A DNA stretch of 64,000 bases from contig NZ_JACOGG010000009.1 of assembly GCF_014284365.1 (NCBI RefSeq), positions 62,001 to 126,000 on the forward strand, given 5' to 3'. Below the pieces are notes generated by a model. That model was given only the letters and a program-made list of their open reading frames with translations. It searched no databases and was not told the origin of the DNA. Shown here piece by piece: positions 35,970 through 46,933 of the stretch. The stretch comes from Cognatundibacterium rugosum. GTDB lineage: Bacteria; Pseudomonadota; Gammaproteobacteria; Burkholderiales; Burkholderiaceae_D. Position 1 is the first letter of the stretch. Every line of letters starts with the position of its first letter. Both the position numbers and the translations under genes were made by a program.

Positions 35970-37070
35970 ATGACGACCATCTACAATTTCTCAGCTGGCC
36001 CTGCGGTATTACCTAAAGAAGTCTTGCAGCAGGCTGCTGCAGAAATGCTGGACTGGCGTGGCAGTGGCATGTCTGTCATGGAGATGAGTCATCGTGGTGC
36101 CGAGTTCATGTCCATCATGGACGCTGCCCAACAGGACTTGCGTGATTTGCTGGCGGTGCCGGCGAATTACCAGATTCTGTTTCTGCAGGGCGGTGGACTC
36201 GGCGAAAATGCGATTGTGCCCATGAACCTGATGGGCGCGTCGCCTGATGCGACAATCGACGTCTTACATACCGGTTCATGGAGTGGCAAGTCACTTAAGG
36301 AAGCGCAAAAGTATGGCAAGGTGAATGTCGTTGCGTCAGCCGCTGACAATGGTTTTACGGCGATACCTGTACGTGACAGCTGGCGCTTAAGCAAAGATGC
36401 GGCTTACGTGCATGTCTGCACCAATGAAACCATAGACGGCATAGAATTCCATACCACACCGGATGTCAGTCTGGAGACCAATGGCGCGCCGCTGGTCGCT
36501 GATATGTCTTCCCATATTTTGTCGCGCGAAGTCGATGTGTCGCGTTATGGCGTGATTTTTGGCGGAGCCCAAAAGAACATAGGCCCTGCTGGCCTGACCA
36601 TTGCCATTGTGCGTGATGATTTGTTGGGACGTGCGCTGCCTTATTGTCCATCGGCCTTTGACTGGAAGACCATCGCTGACAATGGCTCTATGTATAACAC
36701 CCCGCCAACCTATGCGATCTACATCGCAGGCCTGGTATTCCAATGGCTAAAACGCCAGGGTGGTGTGGCTGCGATGGAGCAGCGTAATATCGCCAAAGCT
36801 AAGCTGTTGTATGATTATCTGGATTCCACCGATTTTTACGCAAACCGCGTGGTGCATGATTGCCGTTCCCGCATGAATATTCCTTTCTATCTGCGCGATG
36901 AGTCGCTGAATGCAGATTTCCTAAGTGCTGCCAAAGAGCAGGGGCTGCTGCAATTGAAGGGACATAAATCAGTGGGCGGTATGCGTGCTTCTATCTATAA
37001 CGCAATGCCACTGGAAGGCGTACAGGCGCTGGTGGCTTTCATGCAGGAATTTGCGCATACGCATTCCTGA
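35970..37070 (+). CDS. serC: Phosphoserine aminotransferase
   Basis: This 366-residue PLP enzyme converts 3-phosphohydroxypyruvate and glutamate to phosphoserine, and also acts in pyridoxal phosphate synthesis. Conserved parts are [20 protein letters not shown] at the start, the SHRGAEF segment, LQGGG, and the cofactor-binding lysine K202 in [12 protein letters not shown]. The C-terminal [17 protein letters not shown] motif is the family signature. It begins three bases after gyrA, so the two are cotranscribed, the usual order in this group. Confidence 0.97.
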   Translation: MTTIYNFSAGPAVLPKEVLQQAAAEMLDWRGSGMSVMEMSHRGAEFMSIMDAAQQDLRDLLAVPANYQILFLQGGGLGENAIVPMNLMGASPDATIDVLHTGSWSGKSLKEAQKYGKVNVVASAADNGFTAIPVRDSWRLSKDAAYVHVCTNETIDGIEFHTTPDVSLETNGAPLVADMSSHILSREVDVSRYGVIFGGAQKNIGPAGLTIAIVRDDLLGRALPYCPSAFDWKTIADNGSMYNTPPTYAIYIAGLVFQWLKRQGGVAAMEQRNIAKAKLLYDYLDSTDFYANRVVHDCRSRMNIPFYLRDESLNADFLSAAKEQGLLQLKGHKSVGGMRASIYNAMPLEGVQALVAFMQEFAHTHS

Positions 37071-37433
37071 TGTTGTAGGACTCCGCTGTATCTCATTTAA
37101 GCTGAGAGCAACTGAGATCGCGCTGCTGGCTCGCATAGTGCTGTGGTGTGAATTGAGTCCTGGATTTCTGTCCTCAACCGGCAGCCCTTTCTGAGCATGG
37201 CATACCCATCACCTGGAAACCGTGGCGCTGCTGAACCAGACCAAAAGACTGGTGAGGCAATCGTAACTTGAAGGAGCAGGCCATGCCTGCTCTGTATTAT
37301 TCATAAAAAGCAGGACTGACGAAAAACTATTCCGGCAAGGCTTGGTGACGCAGGCAGTACAGATGTACGATAAAGCGCCATAACGCTGCTGGGGCTGTTT
37401 TGGGTAAGTCCTGTAACGGTTTTTAGGTCATGT
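37071..37433. other. Intergenic region between serC and pheA
   Basis: This 363-base gap holds no credible gene. A perfect hairpin, GAGCAGGC-CAT-GCCTGCTC at 37274-37292, is followed by a weak A/T stretch and may be a terminator or attenuator-like structure. A promoter for pheA is expected here. No leader peptide rich in Phe codons was found. Confidence 0.45.
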
Positions 37434-38507
37434 ATGAGCGATAATAAATTACTCCCTTTGCGTCTGAAAATTGACGCTATCGATGCCCAAATTCTGGACT
37501 TGCTGAATCAGCGCGCCCGGGTGGCGGAAGAAGTTGGTCATGTGAAGGCAGAAACCAATGCGCCGGTATTTCGTCCTGAGCGGGAAGCCCAGGTATTGCG
37601 CGGTGTGGCGGAACGCAATCCGGGTCCGTTGGCCAGTGCGGATATACAACTGATTTTCCGTGAAATCATGTCTGCCTGTCGTGCGCTGGAGCGTCGTGTG
37701 GTTGTCGCTTTTCTGGGGCCAGTTGGTACCTTCAGTGAGCAGGCGGTGTACAAGCAGTTCGGGCATGCCATCCTGGCTTTACCATGCGTATCGATCGATG
37801 AAGTATTCCGTGCCACGGAAGCGGGTACCGCCGATTTTGGCGTGGTGCCGATAGAGAATTCTTCTGAAGGCGCGATTAACCGCACCCTCGATTTACTGCT
37901 GCAAACCAGTCTGGCGATCAGTGGCGAGCTGGCGATACCGGTGCAACACAGTCTGATGACACGCACGGGTAATATGGATGGTGTCAGCCGTATCTGTGCG
38001 CATTCTCAGGCGCTGGCACAGTGTCAGGCCTGGCTGAATCAGCATTATCCGCATATAGAACGGCAGGCTGTGGCATCGAATGCCGAGGCAGCACGCATGG
38101 CCAGTGGCGACGCAACGGTAGCGGCGATTGCGAGTGAAATCGCAGGTACTCAGTACCAGTTAGGCATCGTGAGTGCACATATCCAGGATGATCCGCATAA
38201 CCGCACCCGTTTTGCGGTGATCGGTCGCCTGCATACTACGCCTAGTGGCAAAGACCAGACCTCTATCGTGTTGGCGACACCAAATAAAGCGGGTGCGGTC
38301 TATCACTTGCTGGCACCGCTGTCTAAACATGGTGTTTCCATGACCCGTTTTGAATCCCGTCCGGCCCGTACCGGTAATTGGGAATATTATTTTTATGTCG
38401 ATGTAGAAGGTCATGTACAGGACGAAAAAGTCGCTGCTGCGATGGCGGAACTAAATGACAAAGCGGCCTTCTTTAAGGTATTGGGTTCTTACCCTTGCAC
38501 CCTGTGA
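37434..38507 (+). CDS. pheA: Bifunctional chorismate mutase / prephenate dehydratase
   Basis: This 357-residue enzyme turns chorismate into prephenate and then phenylpyruvate, the route to phenylalanine. An AroQ-type mutase domain lies at about residues 5-90 (KIDAIDAQILDLLNQRARVA). The dehydratase domain at about 90-275 has GPVGTFSEQAVYKQFG and the catalytic NRTRFAVIGR motif. A C-terminal ACT domain (KHGVSMTRFESRPARTGNWE) gives feedback inhibition by phenylalanine. tyrA follows eight bases later; the hisC gene often found between them in related bacteria is absent. Confidence 0.97.
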   Translation: MSDNKLLPLRLKIDAIDAQILDLLNQRARVAEEVGHVKAETNAPVFRPEREAQVLRGVAERNPGPLASADIQLIFREIMSACRALERRVVVAFLGPVGTFSEQAVYKQFGHAILALPCVSIDEVFRATEAGTADFGVVPIENSSEGAINRTLDLLLQTSLAISGELAIPVQHSLMTRTGNMDGVSRICAHSQALAQCQAWLNQHYPHIERQAVASNAEAARMASGDATVAAIASEIAGTQYQLGIVSAHIQDDPHNRTRFAVIGRLHTTPSGKDQTSIVLATPNKAGAVYHLLAPLSKHGVSMTRFESRPARTGNWEYYFYVDVEGHVQDEKVAAAMAELNDKAAFFKVLGSYPCTL

Positions 38508-38514
38508 GCTGCGG

Positions 38515-39432
38515 ATGACTGAACAAAGCAGAGTATTGAAAAAAATCGCCCTATTCGGTGTGGGACTGATTGGCGGTTCGTTTGCATTGGGCTTAAAGAA
38601 AGCTGGCGTGCAGGCACAGATCGCAGGTGTAGGCCGCAGCCAGGCTTCGCTTGACGTGGCACTGCAGGCGGGCATTATTGATGTGATTGCTGCTTCGGTG
38701 CAGGATGCCTGTCGCGATGCCGACCTGATACTGATCGCGGCGCCGGTTGCACAAACCTTCGACATCCTGGCATCCATCTTGCCGTATCTGGAAGCGCATA
38801 CCGTAGTGACCGATGCCGGCAGTACCAAGGCTGATGTGGTGAGTGCAGCACGGCAGGCGTTGGGCGATAAAATCTGCCAGTTTGTACCCGCTCATCCTAT
38901 CGCCGGTCGCGAACAGAATGGACCACAGGCAGCATTGGCCGATTTGTACGCGGGCAAAAAACTGGTGATCACAGCCCTGCCGGAAAACAGCGCGCAGTCT
39001 GTCGGCTTGGTGGAGCAAGCCTGGCGTTATTGTGGCGCCGTGATTCATCATTTGCAGCCTGCTGAACATGATGCAGTGTTTGCAGCGGTGAGTCATTTGC
39101 CACATATGCTGGCGTATGCGCTGGTCGATGACGTGGCCAACAAAGCGCATGCAGAGCGTTTGTTTCAGTATGCAGCCAGCGGTTTTCGCGACTTCACGCG
39201 CATTGCTGGCTCATCCCCGGAAATGTGGCGCGATATCACGCTTGCCAATCGCAGCGCGTTATTGCAGGAGCTGGATTCGTATACGCAGACGCTGGAAAGG
39301 CTGCGCGGCCATTTACTCCAGGCTGACGGCGCAGCAATTGAGGCCATGTATGCCAATGCGCAGCGTGCGCGCCATAACTGGATTAATTCCATAGAAACGG
39401 CAGAGAAACAAAAAGTGGAGGGCGGTGACTGA
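38515..39432 (+). CDS. tyrA: Prephenate dehydrogenase
   Basis: This 305-residue NAD(P)-dependent enzyme oxidises prephenate to 4-hydroxyphenylpyruvate on the way to tyrosine. The nucleotide-binding motif ALFGVGLIGGSFALGLK starts at about residue 11, and the substrate motif HPIAGREQNGP follows. The ATG at 38515 is chosen because a longer frame from 38455 would overlap pheA. The ribosome-binding site is weak, suggesting coupling to pheA translation. There is no separate ACT domain. Confidence 0.95.
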   Translation: MTEQSRVLKKIALFGVGLIGGSFALGLKKAGVQAQIAGVGRSQASLDVALQAGIIDVIAASVQDACRDADLILIAAPVAQTFDILASILPYLEAHTVVTDAGSTKADVVSAARQALGDKICQFVPAHPIAGREQNGPQAALADLYAGKKLVITALPENSAQSVGLVEQAWRYCGAVIHHLQPAEHDAVFAAVSHLPHMLAYALVDDVANKAHAERLFQYAASGFRDFTRIAGSSPEMWRDITLANRSALLQELDSYTQTLERLRGHLLQADGAAIEAMYANAQRARHNWINSIETAEKQKVEGGD

Positions 39433-39486
39433 GCGCCGCTGCGCCTCTCATTGCCTCAGTAAAAAACGAATTTTACAGACCAGATT

Positions 39487-40824
39487 ATGAATCAAGCCAT
39501 CAAGCAGTATCCTCCTTACCTCGATTTGCAGCCCGTGATGTCGGTGCAGGGCACAGTGCGTTTGCCGGGATCGAAGAGTATTTCTAACCGTACCTTGCTG
39601 TTGGCTGCGTTGGCAGAAGGTGAAACCTTGATCAAGGACTTGCTGGCCTCGGATGATACCCTGGTGATGCTGAATGCCTTGCAAAAACTGGGTGTGCACT
39701 GGGAGCAGCAAGGCAGTTCGCAGGATTACCTGGTCAAAGGCTGTGCTGCTGCCTTTCCTCAGCATCATGCTGATCTGTTTATGGGTAATGCCGGTACGGC
39801 AATCCGTCCGCTGGTGGCAGCATTGGCTGTGCTGGGCGGTGACTATACGATACATGGCGTGCCGCGCATGCATGAACGGCCTATCGGGGATCTGGTCGAT
39901 GCGCTGAATCATGCGGGTGCGCAGATCGCTTACACCGGACAGGCTGGCTATCCGCCGTTGCATATCCAGCGTGGTCACATTCATGCACAGCAGTTGCAGG
40001 TGAAAGGTAATGTTTCGTCGCAATTCCTGACGGCTTTGCTGATGGCTGCACCGCTGATGGCGAAGACGTATGATGTGCGCATCGAGGTGTTGGGTGAATT
40101 AATTTCCAAGCCTTACATAGAAATTACTCTGAATCTGATGCAGCGTTTCGGCGTTACGGTAGAGCGTGAAGGCTGGCAGGCGTTTGTGATCCGCAAAGGC
40201 CAGCGCTATGTGTCACCGGGCATGATCCATGTTGAGGGCGATGCTTCCTCCGCCTCGTATTTTCTGGCGGCCGGTGCGATTGCAGGCGGGCCGGTCAGAG
40301 TAGAAGGCGTAGGACGCGACAGCATTCAGGGCGATATCCGCTTTGCCGAAGCACTGGAAAAAATGGGTGCAGTGATTACCCGTGGCGAGAATTGGATAGA
40401 GGCGCGTTCGGGTGGTGTGTTGCAGGCCATTGATATGGATTTTAATCATATCCCTGATGCTGCGATGACTATTGCAGTCACGGCTTTATACGCGAATGGC
40501 ACCACCACTTTACGTAATATCGCAAGCTGGCGCGTGAAGGAAACCGATCGCTTGTCAGCGATGGCGACGGAATTGCGTAAGCTCGGTGCACAAGTGGAGG
40601 AGGGTGCTGACTATATGAGCGTGACGCCACCGGCACAGATACAGCCAGCCAGTATCGCAACCTATGACGATCACCGTATGGCGATGTGCTTCTCGCTCGC
40701 CAGCCTGGATGGCAAGGCGCGGCGCGGTGCTGCTATGCGTATCCTGGAACCGCATTGTGTGGCCAAGACTTTTCCTGACTATTTTCAGGTATTTGCTCAG
40801 ATTCATCATGAGGAATTGTTCTGA
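39487..40824 (+). CDS. aroA: 3-Phosphoshikimate 1-carboxyvinyltransferase (EPSP synthase)
   Basis: This 445-residue enzyme joins phosphoenolpyruvate to shikimate-3-phosphate, the sixth step of the shikimate pathway. Motifs include [20 protein letters not shown], the PEP-binding [15 protein letters not shown] and [20 protein letters not shown]. The sequence is of the class I, glyphosate-sensitive type, with Gly-Asn-Ala-Gly-Thr-Ala intact. It lies within the aromatic operon, 54 bp after tyrA and 45 bp before cmk. Confidence 0.97.
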   Translation: MNQAIKQYPPYLDLQPVMSVQGTVRLPGSKSISNRTLLLAALAEGETLIKDLLASDDTLVMLNALQKLGVHWEQQGSSQDYLVKGCAAAFPQHHADLFMGNAGTAIRPLVAALAVLGGDYTIHGVPRMHERPIGDLVDALNHAGAQIAYTGQAGYPPLHIQRGHIHAQQLQVKGNVSSQFLTALLMAAPLMAKTYDVRIEVLGELISKPYIEITLNLMQRFGVTVEREGWQAFVIRKGQRYVSPGMIHVEGDASSASYFLAAGAIAGGPVRVEGVGRDSIQGDIRFAEALEKMGAVITRGENWIEARSGGVLQAIDMDFNHIPDAAMTIAVTALYANGTTTLRNIASWRVKETDRLSAMATELRKLGAQVEEGADYMSVTPPAQIQPASIATYDDHRMAMCFSLASLDGKARRGAAMRILEPHCVAKTFPDYFQVFAQIHHEELF

Positions 40825-40869
40825 AGTACAATCCTGCCCTTTTCAGGGAACAGAATTAAAGGAGTGCGT

Positions 40870-41541
40870 ATGAACCCAGCTAGCATCGTCATCACTATCG
40901 ACGGCCCGACCGCCTCAGGCAAAGGCACGGTCGCACACAGGGTCGCCAAACATCTGGGTTTTCAATACCTGGATTCCGGCGCCTTGTACCGCCTGACTGC
41001 CTTGATGGCCATTCGCACCGGTGTTTCCTTGCAGGATGAGGCAGGCATTGCTGCCTTGGCACGTACGCTGCCTTGTCAGTTTCAGCATGGTCACGTACTG
41101 CTCGGCGGCCAAGATGTGACGGATGCGGTACGTGCTGAACAAATCGGTGTCTCTGCCTCACAGATTGCCGTGTTACCCCAGGTGCGACAGGCATTGGTAG
41201 AGTTGCAAGTTTCTTTCCGTGATGGCGTGGGCCTGGTGGCGGATGGACGGGATATGGGAACGGTTATTTTCCCCGACGCAAGATTAAAAGTCTTTTTGAC
41301 CGCCAGCGCCGAGGCCAGAGCCAGTCGCCGATATAAGCAATTGATTGAAAAGGGAATTGCTGCTAATATGGAAGACTTGGTAAAAGATTTGACAGAACGC
41401 GATGCAAGGGATAGTTCCCGCGCAACAGCGCCCCTCAAACCCGCGCCAGACGCCATCATCCTTGATACCTCTGAGATGAATGCCGAACAGGCAGTGCAGC
41501 AGGTGTTGGAATGGTACGCGGAAGCACAGCGAGCAATGTAG
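40870..41541 (+). CDS. cmk: Cytidylate kinase
   Basis: This 223-residue kinase phosphorylates CMP and dCMP using ATP. The P-loop [20 protein letters not shown] opens the protein, and [13 protein letters not shown] and the lid region [19 protein letters not shown] follow. An AAGGAG site is well placed for the ATG at 40870, which is preferred to a GTG two codons earlier. The order aroA-cmk-rpsA is typical of proteobacteria. Confidence 0.96.
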   Translation: MNPASIVITIDGPTASGKGTVAHRVAKHLGFQYLDSGALYRLTALMAIRTGVSLQDEAGIAALARTLPCQFQHGHVLLGGQDVTDAVRAEQIGVSASQIAVLPQVRQALVELQVSFRDGVGLVADGRDMGTVIFPDARLKVFLTASAEARASRRYKQLIEKGIAANMEDLVKDLTERDARDSSRATAPLKPAPDAIILDTSEMNAEQAVQQVLEWYAEAQRAM

Positions 41542-41652
41542 TGCTGGTTTGTGCGTGTAAGTCCCCATTGTAAAGGCAAGCTTGGCAATGGGTTGTTCAA
41601 CCTAACCCGGTAAATAGACGCTTTGTACTATTCCGGCTAACCCGTAAATATT

Positions 41653-43368
41653 ATGTCTACAGTATACATGTCCCAAGATTTCGCAACCGGTGCAGACAGC
41701 TTCGCAGCTTTGTTCGAAGAGTCCCTGTCACGTCAGGATATGCGTTCCGGTGAAGTGATTTCTGCTGAAGTCGTTCGTATCGACCACAACTTCGTGATCG
41801 TGAACGCAGGCTTGAAATCTGAAGCCTTCATCCCTGTTGAAGAATTCAAAAACGACCAGGGCGACCTGGAAGTTAACGTTGGCGATTTCGTTTCCGTAGC
41901 GATTGACTCTCTGGAAAACGGTTTCGGCGACACTATCCTGTCCCGCGATAAAGCAAAACGTCTGGCATCCTGGCTCGCGCTCGAAAAAGCGCTGGAGTCT
42001 GGCGAGATCGTTACTGGTACAGTCAATGGCAAAGTTAAAGGTGGTCTGACTGTTCTGACCAACGGCATCCGCGCTTTCCTGCCAGGTTCTTTGGTTGACA
42101 CACGCCCAGTTAAGGATACAACTCCTTACGAAGGCAAAACCATGGAATTCAAGGTTATCAAGCTGGATCGTAAGCGTAACAACGTTGTTCTGTCCCGCCG
42201 CGCTGTGGTTGAGGCATCCATGGGCGAAGAGCGTCAGAAACTGATGGAAACCCTGAAAGAAGGTACAGTGGTTACTGGTGTTGTTAAAAACATCACCGAC
42301 TACGGTGCGTTCGTTGATCTGGGTGGCATCGATGGTCTGTTGCACATCACTGACCTGGCATGGCGCCGTGTACGTCACCCTTCCGAGGTGTTGACAGTTG
42401 GTCAGGAAATCACTGCAAAAGTATTGAAGTTCGACCAAGAGAAAAACCGTGTGTCCCTGGGCGTAAAACAATTGGGCGACGATCCATGGACAGGCTTGTC
42501 CCGTCGTTACCCAGCGAACACACGTCTGTTCGGTAAAGTAACTAACCTGACCGACTACGGTGCGTTCGTTGAAGTAGAACAAGGTATCGAAGGTCTGGTT
42601 CACGTTTCCGAAATGGACTGGACAAACAAAAACGTTGCTCCAAACAAAGTTGTTCAATTGGGCGACGAAGTTGAAGTTATGGTTCTGGAAATCGACGAAG
42701 AACGTCGTCGTATCAGCCTGGGCATGAAACAATGTAAAGCTAATCCTTGGGATGATTTCGCGATCAATCACAAGAAAGGCGACAAAGTACGTGGCGCGAT
42801 CAAATCGATCACTGACTTCGGCGTATTCATTGGCTTGTCCGGCAACATCGACGGTCTGGTTCACTTGTCTGACCTGTCTTGGAACGAAACAGGCGAAGAA
42901 GCAGTTCGCAAGTTCAAGAAAGGTGACGAACTGGAAGCCGTTGTTCTGGCAATCGACGTTGAGCGTGAGCGCGTTTCCCTGGGCGTTAAGCAACTGGAAG
43001 GCGACCCATTCAACAACTACTGCGCAATGAACGACAAAGGTGCTGTTGTAACTGGTACTGTGAAGTCTGTTGAAGCTAAAGGCGCAGTTGTTCAGTTGGC
43101 TGACGACGTAGAAGGCTATCTGCGTGCATCCGAAATCTCCCGTGACCGCGTGGAAGATGCTGGTACACACCTGAAAGTCGGCGACGCAGTTGAAGCGCTG
43201 ATCCTGAACATCGACCGCAAAGCACGTGGTATTCAGTTGTCTATCAAAGCAAAAGACAGCGCTGAAACTCAGGAAGCAATGCAAAAAATGTCTACTGACG
43301 CTAACGCAGCATCCGGCACAACCAGCCTGGGCGCATTGTTGAAAGCTAAGCTCGACAACAAAAACTAA
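41653..43368 (+). CDS. rpsA: 30S ribosomal protein S1
   Basis: This 571-residue protein helps the ribosome bind and unfold mRNA. It holds six S1 RNA-binding domains in series, with repeated [23 protein letters not shown] strands and [22 protein letters not shown] segments. Codon use differs from its neighbours and favours few codons (GTT for Val, CTG for Leu), as expected of a highly expressed gene. That same bias keeps an antisense frame open for 548 codons, which should not be taken for a gene. Confidence 0.98.
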   Translation: MSTVYMSQDFATGADSFAALFEESLSRQDMRSGEVISAEVVRIDHNFVIVNAGLKSEAFIPVEEFKNDQGDLEVNVGDFVSVAIDSLENGFGDTILSRDKAKRLASWLALEKALESGEIVTGTVNGKVKGGLTVLTNGIRAFLPGSLVDTRPVKDTTPYEGKTMEFKVIKLDRKRNNVVLSRRAVVEASMGEERQKLMETLKEGTVVTGVVKNITDYGAFVDLGGIDGLLHITDLAWRRVRHPSEVLTVGQEITAKVLKFDQEKNRVSLGVKQLGDDPWTGLSRRYPANTRLFGKVTNLTDYGAFVEVEQGIEGLVHVSEMDWTNKNVAPNKVVQLGDEVEVMVLEIDEERRRISLGMKQCKANPWDDFAINHKKGDKVRGAIKSITDFGVFIGLSGNIDGLVHLSDLSWNETGEEAVRKFKKGDELEAVVLAIDVERERVSLGVKQLEGDPFNNYCAMNDKGAVVTGTVKSVEAKGAVVQLADDVEGYLRASEISRDRVEDAGTHLKVGDAVEALILNIDRKARGIQLSIKAKDSAETQEAMQKMSTDANAASGTTSLGALLKAKLDNKN

Positions 43369-43399
43369 GCTCAATCTCAGTCATCAGGTTTTATAAAAT

Positions 43400-43705
43400 A
43401 TGACGAAGTCGGAGCTGATTGCTCGTCTGGCAGAGCGATATCCGCAACTGGTTGCAAAGGATGTGGATATCGCTGTTAAAACGATACTGGATGCAATGTC
43501 TGATGCGCTGGCGACAGGGCAAAGGATAGAGATCCGTGGTTTTGGCAGCTTTGCTCTGAACAGCCGTCCACCGAGAATAGGGCGTAACCCTAAGTCTGGC
43601 GACAAAGTGATGGTGCCTGAAAAGCGGGTCCCTCATTTCAAGCCAGGTAAGGAATTACGCGAGCGTGTGGATGCTATGGTGGGGCAACCCATCCATGATG
43701 AGTAG
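43400..43705 (+). CDS. ihfB: Integration host factor subunit beta
   Basis: This 101-residue DNA-bending protein pairs with IHF alpha. The DNA-binding arm carries [20 protein letters not shown] and [28 protein letters not shown], the usual family sequence. It lies 31 bp after rpsA, the order usual in proteobacteria. Confidence 0.97.
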   Translation: MTKSELIARLAERYPQLVAKDVDIAVKTILDAMSDALATGQRIEIRGFGSFALNSRPPRIGRNPKSGDKVMVPEKRVPHFKPGKELRERVDAMVGQPIHDE

Positions 43706-43736
43706 ATGAGCAGACAGCAACGTGATTGAAGATGGT

Positions 43737-43775
43737 AAAAAACGGTGTATCGGTTTCCGATATGCCGTTTTTTTT
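43737..43775 (+). terminator. Terminator after ihfB
   Basis: A stem made of AAAAAACGG and TATCGG arms (43737-43745, 43748-43753) pairs with CCGATA and CCGTTTTTT (43757-43762, 43765-43773) and ends in a T-run. It probably ends part of the rpsA-ihfB transcripts before lapA. Confidence 0.85.
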
Positions 43776-43912
43776 CAGTACAATGTATTCTTGCTCATGG
43801 CGAACTTATAAAAGTCATGACATGGATCACAAGGGTGATCAGACAGCGCCACACTCAGGGATAGATGCAAAGCAAATTTGCAGCAGTCCCGTCATCATTG
43901 AAGGATGTGCTC

Positions 43913-44227
43913 ATGAAATATGTTTCCCGATTTGTAGCAATCATATTATTTGTTTTGTTCTTCGGTTTTGCGTTGAAGAATGATCAGATCGTGACCTTAC
44001 AGTATTTTTTCGGGTATCAACAATCTGCGCCGCTGGTCATTATGCTGCTGCTGTTTTTCATCGGCGGAGCCGTATTGGGAGCGTTGGCCATGGTGCCTAT
44101 GATTTACCGTCACCGGCGTGATCTGTCGCGCCATAAGAAAACGCTGGCAGATATTGAGAAAGAGCGTGAAGCGGCGGCTTTGGCCAGCACGCAGGCACCG
44201 CAACCTGATAGCATTCGGAATACCTGA
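43913..44227 (+). CDS. lapA: Lipopolysaccharide assembly protein A
   Basis: This 104-residue inner-membrane protein has two hydrophobic helices (about residues 5-24 and 44-66) and a charged cytoplasmic tail that may form a coiled coil (RHRRDLSRHKKTLADIEKER). In E. coli, LapA works with LapB to control LPS synthesis. The ATG at 43913 follows an AAGGA site; a frame from 43865 would put 16 extra polar residues before the first helix. lapB follows. Confidence 0.9.
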   Translation: MKYVSRFVAIILFVLFFGFALKNDQIVTLQYFFGYQQSAPLVIMLLLFFIGGAVLGALAMVPMIYRHRRDLSRHKKTLADIEKEREAAALASTQAPQPDSIRNT

Positions 44228-44285
44228 TCTGTGTGGAAACAGGACGCAGAGTCCAGATCACAACTCCCTAGAGAAATAAGAAAAA

Positions 44286-45461
44286 ATGGAATTTGAAATT
44301 TGGTGGTTGCTTGGCATCCCCTTGTTTTTTGCTTTAGGCTGGATAGCTGCACGTGTGGATATCCGTCAATTAATGTCGGAGTCCCGCAGCCTGCCTAGCG
44401 GCTATTTTAAAGGACTCAATTTCCTGCTGAATGAACAGCCGGATAAAGCTATCGATGCCTTCATCGATATTGTGCGCCTTGACCCGGAAGCAGTCGAATT
44501 GCACTTTGCACTCGGTAACCTGTTTCGCCGTCGTGGTGAGACTGAACGTGCGATCCGTGTACATCAGAATTTATTAGCACGACCTGATTTGCCGACTGAG
44601 CAAAAAACCCAGGCGATGTTTGAACTGGGACAGGATTATCTGAAGGCAGGACTGCTGGATCGTGCTGAAGAAACGTTTAATCAGTTAGTAGCAAGCTCGT
44701 TTGAGGCTCAGGCCAGAAGAGCGCTGCTAGAAATTTATCAGCGCGAAAAAGAATGGGCGCGCGCGGTGGATGCGGCGTTTGCATTACAAGAAGCCGGTGC
44801 CGGTGGCCGTCAAAAAGAAATAGCCCAATTCTATTGTGAGATGGCGCAGGATGAACTGGTGCACACGAATGCAGATGCAGCAATTGCGATGCTGGATAAG
44901 GCGCTGGCAATAGACAGAAACAATGTGCGCGCGACTATTCTGTTAGGCGACGTGTATCAGAAAAATGGCGATACCGAAAAAGCGGTATTGGCCTGGCGAC
45001 GGGTGGAGCAACAAAGCGTGCCGCATGTAGCGCTGGTTGCACAGCGTCTGATGGATGGTTACCGCAAACTTGAACGTCCGGAAGAGGGCTTGAGTCTGCT
45101 TAGGAATTATCTGTCAGAAGCCCAATCGATTGATTTATTGGAAGTCGTATTTAAGGCCAGTCTGGAGCTAGAGGGGATAGATGCCGCGAATCAAATCGTG
45201 AAGGATGAGTTGCGCCGCACCCCGACCTTGCTTGGTCTCGATAAACTGCTGGATGCGCGTCTGCTTGATGCCCCAATGGAAATGCGCCCAGAGCTGACTA
45301 TCGTAAAAAATCTGGTACATGGCTATGCGCAGAAACTGGCACGCTATCAATGTTCACATTGTGGCTTCAAAGCACGTCAGTTTTATTGGCATTGCCCCGG
45401 CTGCAGCCGTTGGGAAACCTATCCCCCAAGACGTACCGAAGAATTGAACGTGATGAACTGA
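44286..45461 (+). CDS. lapB: Lipopolysaccharide assembly protein B
   Basis: This 391-residue protein has one N-terminal membrane helix (about residues 5-22), a series of TPR repeats across about 35-330, and a C-terminal rubredoxin-like metal domain with two CxxC pairs (CSHCGFKARQFYWHCPGC). In E. coli, LapB (YciM) brings LpxC to the FtsH protease and so limits lipid A synthesis. It follows lapA by 58 bp. The ribosome-binding site is weak. Confidence 0.95.
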   Translation: MEFEIWWLLGIPLFFALGWIAARVDIRQLMSESRSLPSGYFKGLNFLLNEQPDKAIDAFIDIVRLDPEAVELHFALGNLFRRRGETERAIRVHQNLLARPDLPTEQKTQAMFELGQDYLKAGLLDRAEETFNQLVASSFEAQARRALLEIYQREKEWARAVDAAFALQEAGAGGRQKEIAQFYCEMAQDELVHTNADAAIAMLDKALAIDRNNVRATILLGDVYQKNGDTEKAVLAWRRVEQQSVPHVALVAQRLMDGYRKLERPEEGLSLLRNYLSEAQSIDLLEVVFKASLELEGIDAANQIVKDELRRTPTLLGLDKLLDARLLDAPMEMRPELTIVKNLVHGYAQKLARYQCSHCGFKARQFYWHCPGCSRWETYPPRRTEELNVMN

Positions 45462-45550
45462 AGCGGCTGTGGTGCTGGTTTGTGGTCTGAACAGACTGCA
45501 GTCACCACACCACAGGCGATATCAATATTTTTTAAGACTGTGATCACAAT

Positions 45551-46924
45551 ATGAAAATTACCATTATTGGCACTGGCTATGTAGGTCTGGTGACAGGTGC
45601 TTGCCTGGCAGAATTAGGTAACGATGTATTTTGCCTGGATGTGGATCAACGTAAGATCGACATACTTAACAGTGGCGGTATCCCTATTCATGAACCTGGA
45701 CTGGAAGAAATCGTGGCGCGTAACCGTGCTGCCGGGCGTATTCAGTTTTCTACTGATGTGGCCGCCAGTGTTGCGCATGGTGAGGTACAGTTTATTGCGG
45801 TAGGAACGCCGCCAGATGAAGATGGTTCGGCAGACCTGCAGTATGTACTCGCTGCTGCACGTAACATCGGCAAGTATATGAATGGCTTTAAAGTGGTGGT
45901 AGACAAGTCCACGGTACCAGTCGGGACCGCAGATCGTGTCGCTGCTGCATTGAGAGACGAGCTCAGTCAGCGTGCTTCACAAGCAGAGTTTTCTGTCGTG
46001 TCGAATCCTGAATTCCTGAAAGAAGGTGCAGCGGTTGAGGACTTCATGCGTCCGGACCGAATTGTGATCGGCTGCGACTCTTCCGCTCAGGGTGAAAAAG
46101 CACGCAGTATGATGAAGAAGCTGTATGCGCCGTTTAACCGCAATCATGAACGTACTTACTGGATGGATGTGCGTTCAGCTGAATTCACTAAGTATGCTGC
46201 CAATGCAATGCTGGCCACCCGTATCTCATTCATGAATGAACTGGCAAATCTGGCAGACCATGTCGGTGCCGATATTGAGGCAGTACGCCATGGCATAGGA
46301 TCTGATCCGCGTATTGGTCACAGCTTCCTGTATGCAGGTTGCGGCTATGGCGGCTCTTGCTTCCCTAAAGATGTGCAGGCCTTAGAGCGCACCGCCCAGG
46401 AATATGGGCTGAATCTGTTGATACTGCAGGCAGTAGAAGCAGTCAATGCGAGACAAAAACAGGTATTGGGCAGCAAGATACAGGCGCGATTCGACAATCA
46501 GCTGGTCGGCAAGCATTTTGCGATCTGGGGCCTGGCGTTTAAGCCGAATACTGATGATATGCGCGCAGCTTCGTCCCGTGTGCTGATTGGTGAATTGTTA
46601 CGCAACGGTGCGACTGTGGCAGTGTACGATCCGGTTTCTATGGAAGAAGCGAAGCGCGTATTTGAACTCGATTTCTACGATGCGCCGGAATTGCTCAACA
46701 ATATACGTTACGCGAGCAATCCTATGGAGGCATTGGATGCGGCTGATGCACTCGCGATAGTCACTGAATGGAAGGCCTTCCGCAGTCCTGATTTTGATCA
46801 AGTCAAAGCGCGTTTGAAGCAAGCCGTTATTTTTGATGGACGCAATTTATTCGAGCCTGCTGTCATGAATGAACTGCAAATCGAATATCACGGCATTGGT
46901 CGCTCTGTGCTCACGCGCATTTGA
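45551..46924 (+). CDS. ugd: UDP-glucose 6-dehydrogenase
   Basis: This 457-residue NAD enzyme oxidises UDP-glucose to UDP-glucuronate, a precursor for surface sugars and for LPS modification. It opens [20 protein letters not shown] (nucleotide binding) and has the [20 protein letters not shown] substrate segment and the catalytic Cys in [16 protein letters not shown]. The C-terminal domain starts near [20 protein letters not shown]. It sits between lapB and the heptose kinase gene, within an LPS-linked set. Confidence 0.96.
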   Translation: MKITIIGTGYVGLVTGACLAELGNDVFCLDVDQRKIDILNSGGIPIHEPGLEEIVARNRAAGRIQFSTDVAASVAHGEVQFIAVGTPPDEDGSADLQYVLAAARNIGKYMNGFKVVVDKSTVPVGTADRVAAALRDELSQRASQAEFSVVSNPEFLKEGAAVEDFMRPDRIVIGCDSSAQGEKARSMMKKLYAPFNRNHERTYWMDVRSAEFTKYAANAMLATRISFMNELANLADHVGADIEAVRHGIGSDPRIGHSFLYAGCGYGGSCFPKDVQALERTAQEYGLNLLILQAVEAVNARQKQVLGSKIQARFDNQLVGKHFAIWGLAFKPNTDDMRAASSRVLIGELLRNGATVAVYDPVSMEEAKRVFELDFYDAPELLNNIRYASNPMEALDAADALAIVTEWKAFRSPDFDQVKARLKQAVIFDGRNLFEPAVMNELQIEYHGIGRSVLTRI

Positions 46925-46933
46925 GGTGAAGTG

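Noticed and set aside
36985-37194. A 69-codon frame after serC
   Set aside because: It overlaps the 3' end of serC in another frame and lacks a start signal.
41728-43374. A 548-codon open frame antisense to rpsA
   Set aside because: It mirrors the strong codon bias of rpsA, has no ribosome-binding site and its product is of odd composition (many Phe, Asn, Gln, His) without recognisable domains.
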